From positions 1 to 27,208 of the forward strand of contig JBFYTF010000439.1 of assembly GCA_041300865.1 (NCBI GenBank): DNA of 27,208 nt, read 5' to 3'. This DNA is from JAAYZQ01 sp041300865 (GTDB lineage: Bacteria > Chloroflexota > Anaerolineae > JAAYZQ01). Made by a program: the position numbers and the translations under genes. This document shows, in pieces, positions 6,992 to 15,770 of this stretch; the stretch's first letter is position 1, and every line of letters begins with the position of its first letter. The notes beneath the pieces were generated by a model, which saw only the letters and a list, made by a program, of their open reading frames with translations, searched no databases and had not been told where the DNA came from.

Positions 6992-8640
6992 GTCTACATC
7001 CGCTGGCGGGCAAGCTTGCCCCCTACGACATCCTGGTGAATGTGCCGCGGCTCATCGCGGCCTATTATGTCACAGTGCCAGACGTGTCGGACCCCACCCA
7101 GAAGGTCGCTTTCGGCACCTCCGGGCATCGCGGCTCGTCCTTCAAGGGGAATTTCACGGAGGACCACATCCTGGCAATCTCGCAGGCCATTTGCGACTAC
7201 CGCCAGGGGCAGGGCTTTACCGGGCCGCTCTATATCGGCATGGATCCCCATGCCCTGTCGGAGCCTGCGCTGGCGAGCGCCATTGAGGTTTTTGCCGGGA
7301 ATCGACAGGAGATCATGGTTCAGGAAGGCCTGGGCTACACGCCGACGCCGGTGATATCTCACGCCATTCTCTCTCACAACCGCGGCAGGACCAGCGGCTT
7401 GGCCGACGGCGTCGTCATCACGCCCTCGCACAATCCGCCTACCGATGGCGGTTTCAAGTACAACCCGCCAAGCGGTGGACCGGCGGATACCACAACCACC
7501 AAGGCCATACAGGAACGCGCCAATGCCATCATGCGCGATGGCAACCAGGAAGTCAGGCGCGAGCCCCTGGCCCGCGCCATGAAGGCCGAGACCACGCACA
7601 TGTACGACTATATCACCCCTTACGTCTCGGACCTGGGCAACGTCATCAATATGCCCGCTATCGCCGCTTCCGGCCTCAAGATCGGCGCCGATCCCATGGG
7701 TGGCGCCACCGTCGGCTTTTGGGAGCCCATCGCCAACATGTACAAGCTGAACATCGAGGTGGTCAATCCCAGGGTCGATCCCACCTTTTCGTTCATGACC
7801 GTCGACAAAGACGGCAAGATCCGCATGGATTGCTCGTCACCCTATGCCATGGCGAGCCTGATTGGTCTCAAGGACAAGTACGATATCGCTTTCGGCAATG
7901 ACACGGACGGTGACCGGCACGGTATTGTCACGCCCAGTGTTGGCCTCATGAACCCAAACCATTACCTGTCCGTGGCCATCTGGTATCTGTACCAGAACCG
8001 GCCGGGCTGGCGCGCGGACGCCGCCGTCGGCAAGACCCTGGTCTCCAGCTCCATGATCGACCGCGTAGCCGCCCATCTGGGCCGCCGGCTGGCCGAAGTG
8101 CCGGTAGGTTTCAAGTGGTTCGTCGACGGCCTGGTGGATGGGTCTTTCGGCTTTGGCGGCGAGGAGAGCGCCGGTGCGTCCTTCCTGCGCCATGATGGGA
8201 CGGTGTGGACCACCGACAAGGATGGCATCATCCTCGACCTGCTGGCAGCCGAGATCACTGCCGTGACGGGACGTGATCCAGGCGAACACTACCGCAAGCT
8301 GGTGGAGCAGTTTGGTGACCCGGTGTATGAACGCTCCGACGTGGCCGCCAGCCCGGCGCAAAAGGCCGCCCTGGAACGCCTCTCGCCGGAATTGGTGGCG
8401 GCGCAGAACCTCGCGGGTGAGGAGATCACGGCCAAGCTAACGGCTGCACCTTTTAACAAGGCTCCCATCGGTGGTCTGAAGGTCGTCACCGAAAACGGCT
8501 GGTTTGCGGCCAGGCCCTCGGGCACGGAGGACATCTACAAGATCTATGCCGAGAGCTTTCGCGGCAAGGATCACCTGCAGAGGATCTTTGGCGAGGCGCA
8601 AGAGATCGTAGCCGCCGCGTTCGCGAAGGCGGGGTTGTAA
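6988..8640 (+). CDS. pgm: Phosphoglucomutase, alpha-D-glucose phosphate specific
   Basis: This enzyme interconverts glucose 1-phosphate and glucose 6-phosphate, joining glycogen and maltodextrin metabolism to glycolysis. It is 550 residues, matching the E. coli Pgm type. The N-terminus has KVAFGTSGHRGSS. The phosphoserine is S147 in VVITPSHNPPTDGG. The metal-binding loop is FGNDTDGDRHGIV, the sugar-binding loop GGEESAGASFLRHDG, and the C-terminal phosphate-binding loop ARPSGTEDIYKIY. All four functional loops of the family are therefore intact. The ATG at 6988 follows GAAGGAGC at 8 bp. It stands upstream of the GH13-GH77 gene and in the same apparent operon as glgC, whose substrate it provides. 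Confidence 0.96.
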   Translation: MSLHPLAGKLAPYDILVNVPRLIAAYYVTVPDVSDPTQKVAFGTSGHRGSSFKGNFTEDHILAISQAICDYRQGQGFTGPLYIGMDPHALSEPALASAIEVFAGNRQEIMVQEGLGYTPTPVISHAILSHNRGRTSGLADGVVITPSHNPPTDGGFKYNPPSGGPADTTTTKAIQERANAIMRDGNQEVRREPLARAMKAETTHMYDYITPYVSDLGNVINMPAIAASGLKIGADPMGGATVGFWEPIANMYKLNIEVVNPRVDPTFSFMTVDKDGKIRMDCSSPYAMASLIGLKDKYDIAFGNDTDGDRHGIVTPSVGLMNPNHYLSVAIWYLYQNRPGWRADAAVGKTLVSSSMIDRVAAHLGRRLAEVPVGFKWFVDGLVDGSFGFGGEESAGASFLRHDGTVWTTDKDGIILDLLAAEITAVTGRDPGEHYRKLVEQFGDPVYERSDVAASPAQKAALERLSPELVAAQNLAGEEITAKLTAAPFNKAPIGGLKVVTENGWFAARPSGTEDIYKIYAESFRGKDHLQRIFGEAQEIVAAAFAKAGL

Positions 8641-8698
8641 GGAGCCGGTGGGGACTGGAGCAGATTCTGTCAGGCAGGTTGAGGCGTTGGTCCCGGAC

Positions 8699-8856
8699 AA
8701 GGTGGGCGAGCTCGAAAGTGAGCTAGAGCCGGCCGCCGCGCCGGTCGGAAGCAAAGTGGGCGAGCTCGAAGGTGGGCCAGAGCCGGCTGCTGTGCCAGGG
8801 GAAGGCTGGCGATCTGCGGGCGCTGGAAAGTGAGCCTGAACCGGCTGCCGCGCGCA
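8699..8856 (+). repeat. Degenerate tandem repeat, three copies of ~54-60 bp, in the pgm to GH13-GH77 spacer
   Basis: Three imperfect copies are visible. The first two, beginning at 8699 and 8753, share GTGGGCGAGCTCGAA and then an AGAGCCGGC core, with a 54-bp period (18 codons). A third, more diverged copy begins near 8811. In one frame the first two copies read K-V-G-E-L-E followed by E-P-A-A. The third gives a similar L-R-A-L-E-S-E-P-E-P-A-A-A only in a different frame. The open frame from GTG 8648 ends at 8833 and has no good ribosome site. This looks like a decayed protein-coding repeat or an expanding spacer. Confidence 0.55.
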
Positions 8857-8903
8857 TGGCCTGACGCCCGGCTGGATGCTCAGTGGAGAGGGGCAAGGAG
8901 CCT

Positions 8904-11900
8904 ATGTCCTCAAAGACGAATGTGACCACGGAACTGCACGTGTCGCGCCAGGCGCGCAACCGCTACAACTTGTCGACGTCGCACTATGCCGACGATGGCC
9001 GCGTCGTCTTTGGCGACGTTCGCAGTGTGCGGGTTTTTGCCCAAGAGATCAATGCCAGGCGCGACCTGAGTGGGGACCCGCCCAAGGAGCAGGCAATCAA
9101 GGCGGGACAGCTCAACGCCATGGCTCTGATTGACGCGGTGTTGCGCCACGTCGCGTACCAATATCGCCGGCAGCTCAACCCGGGTTTCCTGCAGGCGGCG
9201 CAGCAGTGGCTGGCGGGGCAGATAGGCCAGGAGGCGCTGGATAGCGCCCTGGTCCGCTTCGTGGACGAGTTTCCGCCCCCCGCTGTCTACGAGCGACGGG
9301 TGACGGCGGCCGGCTACTTGGACGGCGAGACAGACGGCGTTTCTCATCGCGAGCTAGTGCTAGACAACATGCTCCAGGTCTGGCTCGATAACTCAAACGC
9401 GGCTGCCTCCCCCTTCAAGGAGCTATTCGACGACGCCAACCTCGAGAAGGAGTCGCCGTATCTGCGGATCATCTACCTGCTCCGCCGGTATCTTGACACC
9501 CAACCGAGGTTCGGGCCCGAGAACGAGAACTTGGTCGACCTGCTGCGCAGTCCGGCGGTGGCCGTGCCGCTTTCGCTTACCGGGCAGCTGCAGTACATCC
9601 GCGAGAAGTGGGCTTTCCTGCTCGGTGATCTGCTGGAGCAGTTGCTGGGCGGCCTCGATCTCCTGGCCGAAGAGGAAAAGATGGTCTTCGCCGGGCCTGG
9701 CCCGGCGCAGGTCTGGGATTTCTCCGGGCTGGATTCTGACTACGAGTCGGCACGCTACAGCGCCGATCGCGAGTGGATGCCCCGGCTGGTCATGGTGGCC
9801 AAGAGCACCTATGTCTGGCTGGACCAGCTGGCCAAAAAGTACCAGCGCCCCATCCATTACCTGGATCAGATCCCCGACGAAGAGCTGGACACACTGGCCC
9901 AGTGGGGGTTCAGCGGCCTGTGGCTCATCGGGCTGTGGGAGCGCAGCCAGGCATCGCAGCGCATCAAGCAGATCATGGGCAATCCCGAAGCGGTCGCCTC
10001 GGCCTATTCGCTGTTCGACTACCAGATCGCCGCCGACCTGGGCGGTGAAGAGGCCTACCGGAACCTGGCCGGCCGCGCCTGGCAGCGCGGCATCCGGCTG
10101 GCGAGCGACATGGTGCCCAACCACATGGGTCTCGACTCCAAATGGGTCCTCGATCATCCCGACTGGTTTATCGGCCTGGATTACAGCCCATTCCCATCCT
10201 ACACCTTCAACGGGCCCGACCTGTCTTCGGACGGCCGCGTGGGCATCTTTTTAGAAGATCACTATTACAACCACAGCGATGCTGCGGTGGTCTTTAAGCG
10301 GGTGGACCGCTCCGCTGGGGCCGGCAGCACCCGGTATATCTACCATGGCAACGACGGCACCAGCATGCCGTGGAATGACACGGCCCAGCTGGATTACCTG
10401 AACCCCACTGTGCGCGAGGCCGTGATCCAGACCATCCTCGAGGTGGCGCGCCGGTTCCCAGTCATTCGGTTCGATGCAGCCATGACCCTGGCCAAGCGGC
10501 ACGTGCAACGGCTGTGGTTTCCGCAGCCGGGCACCGGCGGAGCTATCGCCTCGCGCTCGGAATATGGGATGCCGCAAGACCGGTTTGACGCGGCCATGCC
10601 TGCCGAGTTTTGGCGCGAGGTCGTGGAACGTGTCGCACAGGAAGTGCCCGATACCCTTTTGCTGGCCGAAGCCTTTTGGATGATGGAAGGCTATTTTGTC
10701 CGCACCCTCGGCATGCACCGCGTCTACAACAGCGCGTTCATGCACATGCTGAAGGCCGAAGAGAATGCCAAGTACCGATCCTCCATCAAGAACGTGTTGG
10801 AATTCGACCCCGAGATCTTGAAGCGCTATGTTAATTTCATGAACAACCCGGACGAAGACACGGCCGTGGCCCAGTTTGGCAAGGACGACAAGTACTTTGG
10901 CGTCTGCACCATGATGGTTACCATGCCGGGCCTGCCCATGATCGGGCATGGCCAGGTGGAAGGCTACCGCGAGAAGTACGGCATGGAGTACCGCCGCGCC
11001 TACTGGGACGAACAGCCGGACATGGACCTCATCCGGCGTCACGAGCGCGAGATCTTTCCGCTCATGCAGAGCCGCCACATCTTTGCCGATGTGCAGAACT
11101 TTCATCTCTATGACTTTAACACGGCAGAGGGGCACGTCAACGAGGACGTGTTTGCCTACTCCAATGCCGCCCAGACCCAGGACGGGCCCGGTGAGCGCGG
11201 GCTGGTGCTGTACAACAACAAGTACGCCGATGCGCGCGGCTGGATCCGCACTTCGGCCAGCCGGGCCGTCCCGACGGATGGGGGCGAGCGCCAGTTCGTG
11301 CAAAAGACCCTGGGTGGGGCTCTGGGCCTGCACACCGATGACGGGCGCTTTTGCATCTACCGCGACCACGTGGCGGGCCTGGAGTACCTGCACGGCAGCC
11401 GCGAGTTAAGCGACCAGGGGATGTACGCCGAGCTGGGCGCCTTCCAGTGCGTTGTCTACCTGGACTTTCGCGAAGTCGTCGACGATGCGGAGGGCCACTA
11501 TGCCCAGTTGGCAGCGAGCCTGGGCGGCAGGGGAGTGCCGAGCATCGCCGAGGCGCTGCAGGCTATGCTCCAGCCGCCGGAGGAACCGGAGGTGGTTGCC
11601 GTCGAGGCTGAGCCCGAGCTGTTTCCCAGGGGCAGCGGCCTCCTGCTGCATCTGACCTCGCTCCCAGGCCGTTTCGGCATCGGCGACATGGGCGACGCCG
11701 CCTACCGCTTTGTCGATTTCCTGGCCGAGAGCAGCCAGCGCTACTGGCAGATCATGCCCCTGGGCCCAACGAGCTACGGGGACTCGCCCTACCAGGGACT
11801 CTCGGCCTTGGCGGGCAATCCCCTGCTCATCAGCCTCGAGTGCCTGGTCGAGCTGCGCTGCCTGGCGTCCTGGGACCTCGATACGGCGCCCAACTTCCCT

Positions 11901-13127
11901 GAGAACAGGGTGGAATATGGACCGGTTATCGGGTGGAAGCAGCGCATGCTGCGCCTCTCCTACGATAACTTCAAGATGAACGCCAGCGAGGGCCTGAAGG
12001 ACGAGCTTGACGCCTTTTGCACCGCGCACGCCTGGTGGCTGGATGATTATGCCCTCTTTGCGGCCCTGAAGGAGCATTACGGCGGCGCCAGTTGGAGCAG
12101 CTGGGAGCAGGACATTGCCACGCACCAGCCCGCGGCTGTTGCGCGCTGGCAGGAGGAGCTGAGCGAGCAGATCCAGTATCACCGCTACGTCCAGTTCATG
12201 TTCGACAGGCAGTGGACCTCGCTCAAGGCCTACGCCAACGAGCGCGGCATCAGCATCATGGGTGACGTCCCAATCTTTGTGTCCTATGACAGCGCCGACG
12301 CCTGGGCGCATCCCGAGCTATTCCACTTTGACGCCCAGGGCAAGCCCACGTTGGTCGCCGGAGTTCCGCCAGACTACTTTAGCCTTACGGGGCAGAAGTG
12401 GGGCAACCCGCTCTACGACTGGGATGCCATGGCGAGTGACGGCTACGCCTGGTGGATCGACCGCTTCAGGCGGGCCTTCGAGCAGGTGGACGCCGTCCGG
12501 CTCGACCACTTCCGTGGTTTTGAAGCGTGCTGGGCCGTGCCGGCGACCGAGGAGACGGCCATCAACGGCGAGTGGCTCAAGAGCCCCGGCAGCGAGCTGT
12601 TCCGGGCTGTGGAAGCTGCCCTGGGGCGGGTGCGTTTCATTGCCGAAGACCTGGGGCTTATCACGCCGGAAGTCAAGGCTCTGGTGGCGGAATGCGGCTT
12701 CCCGGGCATGAAGGTTCTGCAGTTCGCCTTCTCCGGTGATCCTGACAACCCGTATCTGCCGCACAACTATGACCGCAACTCGCTGGTGTACACCGGCACC
12801 CATGACAACGATACCACCGTGGGCTGGCTGAACAGCGCCAGCGAGCAGGAGCGCGGCCACCTGCGCCGTTACATCGCCGGCTCCTGCGAGGAGTGGAACT
12901 GGGCCATCATTCGCCTGGCGCTGATGTCCGTGGCCCGGATAGCCATCGTGCCGTTGCAGGACATCCTCGGCGTCGGAAGCGAGGGCCGGATGAACACGCC
13001 CGGGCGGGCCGACGGCAACTGGGGTTGGCGCTTTACGCCGGGCATGCTGACCCCGGAGCTGGGCAGCCGCCTTAAGGAATTGACCGGAGTCTCGGGCCGG
13101 GCGCCCCGTGACGAAAATCATGATTAG
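8904..13127 (+). CDS. GH13 alpha-amylase-family domain fused to GH77 4-alpha-glucanotransferase (MalQ)
   Basis: This 1407-residue fusion is probably cytosolic, as no signal peptide is seen. Residues ~1-275 are an unrecognised N-terminal region. A GH13-type barrel follows to ~870, with SDMVPNHMG (D402), the likely nucleophile D524 in VIRFDAAM, and the acid/base glutamate E589 in LLAEAFW. The fourth region reads NNPDED (D650) instead of the usual NHDE, so the histidine is absent. From ~905 (SGLLLHLTSLPGRFGIGDMG) a complete GH77 domain starts. Its triad is D1201 (VRLDHFRG), E1248 (FIAEDLG) and D1301 (GTHDNDT), and it would disproportionate maltodextrins by transferring glucan chains. The ATG at 8904 follows AAGGAG with a short 3-base gap; GTG 8883 is the less likely alternative. 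The GH13 substrate is unknown. Linkage to pgm and glgC supports a role in glycogen or maltodextrin turnover. Confidence 0.9.
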   Translation: MSSKTNVTTELHVSRQARNRYNLSTSHYADDGRVVFGDVRSVRVFAQEINARRDLSGDPPKEQAIKAGQLNAMALIDAVLRHVAYQYRRQLNPGFLQAAQQWLAGQIGQEALDSALVRFVDEFPPPAVYERRVTAAGYLDGETDGVSHRELVLDNMLQVWLDNSNAAASPFKELFDDANLEKESPYLRIIYLLRRYLDTQPRFGPENENLVDLLRSPAVAVPLSLTGQLQYIREKWAFLLGDLLEQLLGGLDLLAEEEKMVFAGPGPAQVWDFSGLDSDYESARYSADREWMPRLVMVAKSTYVWLDQLAKKYQRPIHYLDQIPDEELDTLAQWGFSGLWLIGLWERSQASQRIKQIMGNPEAVASAYSLFDYQIAADLGGEEAYRNLAGRAWQRGIRLASDMVPNHMGLDSKWVLDHPDWFIGLDYSPFPSYTFNGPDLSSDGRVGIFLEDHYYNHSDAAVVFKRVDRSAGAGSTRYIYHGNDGTSMPWNDTAQLDYLNPTVREAVIQTILEVARRFPVIRFDAAMTLAKRHVQRLWFPQPGTGGAIASRSEYGMPQDRFDAAMPAEFWREVVERVAQEVPDTLLLAEAFWMMEGYFVRTLGMHRVYNSAFMHMLKAEENAKYRSSIKNVLEFDPEILKRYVNFMNNPDEDTAVAQFGKDDKYFGVCTMMVTMPGLPMIGHGQVEGYREKYGMEYRRAYWDEQPDMDLIRRHEREIFPLMQSRHIFADVQNFHLYDFNTAEGHVNEDVFAYSNAAQTQDGPGERGLVLYNNKYADARGWIRTSASRAVPTDGGERQFVQKTLGGALGLHTDDGRFCIYRDHVAGLEYLHGSRELSDQGMYAELGAFQCVVYLDFREVVDDAEGHYAQLAASLGGRGVPSIAEALQAMLQPPEEPEVVAVEAEPELFPRGSGLLLHLTSLPGRFGIGDMGDAAYRFVDFLAESSQRYWQIMPLGPTSYGDSPYQGLSALAGNPLLISLECLVELRCLASWDLDTAPNFPENRVEYGPVIGWKQRMLRLSYDNFKMNASEGLKDELDAFCTAHAWWLDDYALFAALKEHYGGASWSSWEQDIATHQPAAVARWQEELSEQIQYHRYVQFMFDRQWTSLKAYANERGISIMGDVPIFVSYDSADAWAHPELFHFDAQGKPTLVAGVPPDYFSLTGQKWGNPLYDWDAMASDGYAWWIDRFRRAFEQVDAVRLDHFRGFEACWAVPATEETAINGEWLKSPGSELFRAVEAALGRVRFIAEDLGLITPEVKALVAECGFPGMKVLQFAFSGDPDNPYLPHNYDRNSLVYTGTHDNDTTVGWLNSASEQERGHLRRYIAGSCEEWNWAIIRLALMSVARIAIVPLQDILGVGSEGRMNTPGRADGNWGWRFTPGMLTPELGSRLKELTGVSGRAPRDENHD

Positions 13128-13160
13128 CCGTCGTCTAGACGGAGTGAAGGAGGAATGAAA

Positions 13161-14234
13161 GTGTCCGAAATCGAAAACCTTGTTCCGCTCGGCGTTGTCG
13201 TTGGTGAGGACGTTCAGAGGGTGTTTGCCTACGCCAAGGAGCACGAGTTCGCGCTGCCTGCTGCCAACTGCACGGGAACGAACTCTGTCAACGCTGCGCT
13301 GGAGACGGCGCGCGAGATGAACGCGCCGATGATCATCCAGTTCTCCAACGGCGGCGCGTCGTTCTACGCCGGCAAGTCGCTCAGCAACGAGGGGCAACGG
13401 GGGTCGATTGCCGGGGCCATCGCCGCTGCCATGCATGTCCACCAACTGGCCGAGCTGTACGGCGTGCGCGTCATGCTTCACACCGACCACTGTGCCAAGA
13501 AGCTGCTGCCGTGGGTAGATGGCCTTCTGGAAGCAGGAGAGGCCTACTACAAAGAGCACGGGAAACCGCTCTTTAGCTCGCACATGCTGGACCTGTCTGA
13601 AGAGCCGCTGCACGAGAACGTCGATATCTGCAAGCGCTACCTCGAGCGCATGAGCAAGATGGAGATGACCCTCGAGCTGGAGCTGGGCGTGACCGGCGGT
13701 GAGGAAGACGGCGTGGACCATACCGGTATCAGCAGCTCGCGGCTCTATACTCAACCCGAGGAAGTGGCTTACGCCTACGAAGGACTGATGAGTGTCAGCC
13801 CCCGCTTCACGATCGCGGCCGCCTTCGGCAATGTGCATGGCGTTTACAAGCCGGGCAATGTCAAGCTGCGCCCGGAAATCCTTCACAACTGCCAGGTGCA
13901 CGTCCAGGAAAAGTTCGGCACGCCTGAGAAACCCCTCAACCTGGTTTTCCACGGCGGTTCGGGCTCCACGCTGGAGGAGATCCGGGAGGCCGTCTCGTAC
14001 GGGGTAGTGAAGATGAATATTGACACCGACCTGCAGTGGGCGCTTTGGGCAGGCGTCAAGAACTATTACGTCAAAAACGAAGGCTATCTCCAAGGCCAGA
14101 TCGGCAACCCCAAAGGGCCGGACGAGCCCAACAAAAAGTACTATGACCCGCGCGTTTGGCTGCGCGCCGGCGAGGAGAGTTTCAAGGCCCGGCTGCGGGG
14201 CTACTTCGAAGAGCTGAACAACGTGGGCGCCTAG
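13161..14234 (+). CDS. fba: Fructose-bisphosphate aldolase, class II (FbaA type)
   Basis: This zinc-dependent aldolase splits fructose 1,6-bisphosphate into dihydroxyacetone phosphate and glyceraldehyde 3-phosphate. Zinc and catalytic sites are seen in MLHTDHCAKK (D109, H110), the ELGVTGGEEDGVD loop, GNVHGVYKPGNV and LVFHGGSGST. The KMNIDTDLQWA block and the long C-terminus with GNPKGPDEPNKKYYDPR match the class IIA FbaA subfamily. GTG 13161 is preferred because AAGGAGG (13147-13153) is 7 bases upstream, and the resulting N-terminus, (M)SEIENLVPLGVVVGEDVQ, lines up with E. coli FbaA. The ATG at 13155 would leave only one base to the ribosome site. A small CCGTC/GACGG stem precedes that site. 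It is 357 residues and sits 33 bp after the glucanotransferase. Confidence 0.95.
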   Translation: MSEIENLVPLGVVVGEDVQRVFAYAKEHEFALPAANCTGTNSVNAALETAREMNAPMIIQFSNGGASFYAGKSLSNEGQRGSIAGAIAAAMHVHQLAELYGVRVMLHTDHCAKKLLPWVDGLLEAGEAYYKEHGKPLFSSHMLDLSEEPLHENVDICKRYLERMSKMEMTLELELGVTGGEEDGVDHTGISSSRLYTQPEEVAYAYEGLMSVSPRFTIAAAFGNVHGVYKPGNVKLRPEILHNCQVHVQEKFGTPEKPLNLVFHGGSGSTLEEIREAVSYGVVKMNIDTDLQWALWAGVKNYYVKNEGYLQGQIGNPKGPDEPNKKYYDPRVWLRAGEESFKARLRGYFEELNNVGA

Positions 14235-14329
14235 TTTGTCGCGGACGCCAGGCGCAAGCGCACGGCCACTGGCACTTGTTGCGCACGTACAAGCGCGCGT
14301 CCCTACCGACAGAACAGGAGGAAGAGGCG

Positions 14330-15508
14330 ATGGCCAAGAAAACGATCCGCGATATCGACGTGAGGGGCAAGCGCGTGCTGATGCGCGTCGACTTTAACGT
14401 GCCCATGAAGGACGGCGTGGTGGCGGATGACAAGCGCATCCGAGCTGCATTACCGACGATCCAGTATGCGCTGGACCAAGGTGCGTCCGTCGTTTTGATG
14501 AGCCACCTGGGCCGGCCGAAGGGCGGTGGATTCGAACCCGAGTTCAGCCTGAAGCCCGCCGCCGAGGCGCTCGGCAGACTTTTGGAGAGGCCGGTCAAGA
14601 TGGCGCCCGACACTGTAGGCGCTGAGGTCGAAGCGCTGGCCGAGGCACTCCAGCCGGGCGAGGTGCTCATGCTGGAGAATACCCGCTTTCACAAGGGCGA
14701 AGAGAAGAACGACCTTGAGCTGGCCAAGCGGATGGCAAAGCTGGGCGACGTGTACGTCAACGACGCCTTCGGTTCGGCGCACCGCGCCCACGCCTCAACG
14801 GAGGGTGTCGCTCGCTTCCTGCCTGCCGTCTCGGGCTTGCTCATGGAGCAAGAGCTGGAGTACCTGGGACGCGCAACCGAGAATCCGCCCCATCCGTACG
14901 TCGGGATCTTGGGCGGTGCCAAGATCAGCGACAAGATCAAGGTTGTAGAGAACCTGCTGGCCCAGTGCGACTCGCTGATCATCGGCGGTGGCATGGCCAA
15001 CACCTTCCTGGCGGCCAAAGGCTACGACATGCAGGACAGCCTCGTAGAAGCCGGCTCCATAGACACTGCCAGGGAGATCATGGACAAGGCCGGCGACCGG
15101 CTGATATTGCCTGTCGACGCCGTGGTTGCCGACGCGTTCGATGCCGAGGCGAACTGGAAGGTCGTCGATGTGGACCAAGTCCCGGCCGGATGGCGCATGC
15201 TGGACATCGGCCCGAGGAGCATCGAGAAGTTTGGCGAGGTGCTGAAGGATGCCAAACTGGTCGTCTGGAACGGCCCCATGGGCGTCTTCGAGTTCCCGAA
15301 GTTTGCCGAGGGCACGTTTGCCATTGCCAGGTTGCTGGCCACCACCGGCGCCACGACGGTCATCGGCGGTGGCGACAGCGCCAGTGCCGTCAAGAAGGCG
15401 GGCGTCGCCAAGCAAATGACCCACGTCTCGACCGGCGGCGGAGCATCGCTGGAGTTCCTGGAGGGCCGCGTTCTGCCCGGCGTCGCCGCGCTCAACGATC
15501 GCGAATAG
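14330..15508 (+). CDS. pgk: Phosphoglycerate kinase
   Basis: This enzyme makes ATP from 1,3-bisphosphoglycerate and ADP, the step after GAPDH. It is 392 residues, the common bacterial monomer size, with no fused triose-phosphate isomerase. The start is ATG 14330, 7 bases after AGGAGG (14317-14322), giving MAKKTIRDIDVRGKRVLMRV; upstream in-frame codons overlap the end of fba and are not supported. Conserved blocks include RVDFNVPMKDG, MSHLGRPKGG, NTRFHKGEEKN, VNDAFGSAHRAHAST, ILGGAKISDKI, VWNGPMGVFE and the nucleotide loop GGGDSASAVKK with STGGGASLEFLEG. It is separated from fba by 95 bp and ends the run of glycolytic genes. Confidence 0.96.
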   Translation: MAKKTIRDIDVRGKRVLMRVDFNVPMKDGVVADDKRIRAALPTIQYALDQGASVVLMSHLGRPKGGGFEPEFSLKPAAEALGRLLERPVKMAPDTVGAEVEALAEALQPGEVLMLENTRFHKGEEKNDLELAKRMAKLGDVYVNDAFGSAHRAHASTEGVARFLPAVSGLLMEQELEYLGRATENPPHPYVGILGGAKISDKIKVVENLLAQCDSLIIGGGMANTFLAAKGYDMQDSLVEAGSIDTAREIMDKAGDRLILPVDAVVADAFDAEANWKVVDVDQVPAGWRMLDIGPRSIEKFGEVLKDAKLVVWNGPMGVFEFPKFAEGTFAIARLLATTGATTVIGGGDSASAVKKAGVAKQMTHVSTGGGASLEFLEGRVLPGVAALNDRE

Positions 15509-15770
15509 GAGGCACAGCTCAAGTCGATCAAGCACCATTACCTGGGCGACCCGGAGCAGATCCGCAAGCCCAGGAAGCGGCAGCAAAGCAGGGCCGGGCC
15601 AAGGCCTGACCGGCCAGCGAGCACAGGTTCGGGCAAGGTTCCCGTTCCGGGGCGTGCAGTTCAACCAGGATCGCATCTTGGCTCACCGGCCGGCGCTGGC
15701 GACCGGCTCGACCGCCGTCTAACCCTGGCTCGACCCGCATCGATCCGTCGTGGTTCAGGAGGTGAAGGCC
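15509..15770 (+). other. 262-bp spacer between pgk and the ferredoxin gene
   Basis: No convincing gene is seen. A TAGGAGG sequence overlaps the pgk stop, but the frame that follows it opens with CTC rather than a normal start codon and runs on into the ferredoxin gene in the wrong frame. GC-rich short inverted repeats around 15592-15615 have no T-run. At 15757-15764 there is a full AGGAGGTG ribosome site, 6 bases before the ferredoxin GTG. Confidence 0.5.

Noticed and set aside
8648..8833. Small GTG-started ORF over the 54-bp repeat
   Set aside because: It has no ribosome site and the third repeat copy is out of frame, so it is reported as a repeat rather than a gene.
12318..14093. 591-codon open frame on the - strand across the glucanotransferase and fba
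   Set aside because: It lies antisense to two well supported enzymes, has no ribosome site and no family features. Long antisense frames are expected at this GC content.
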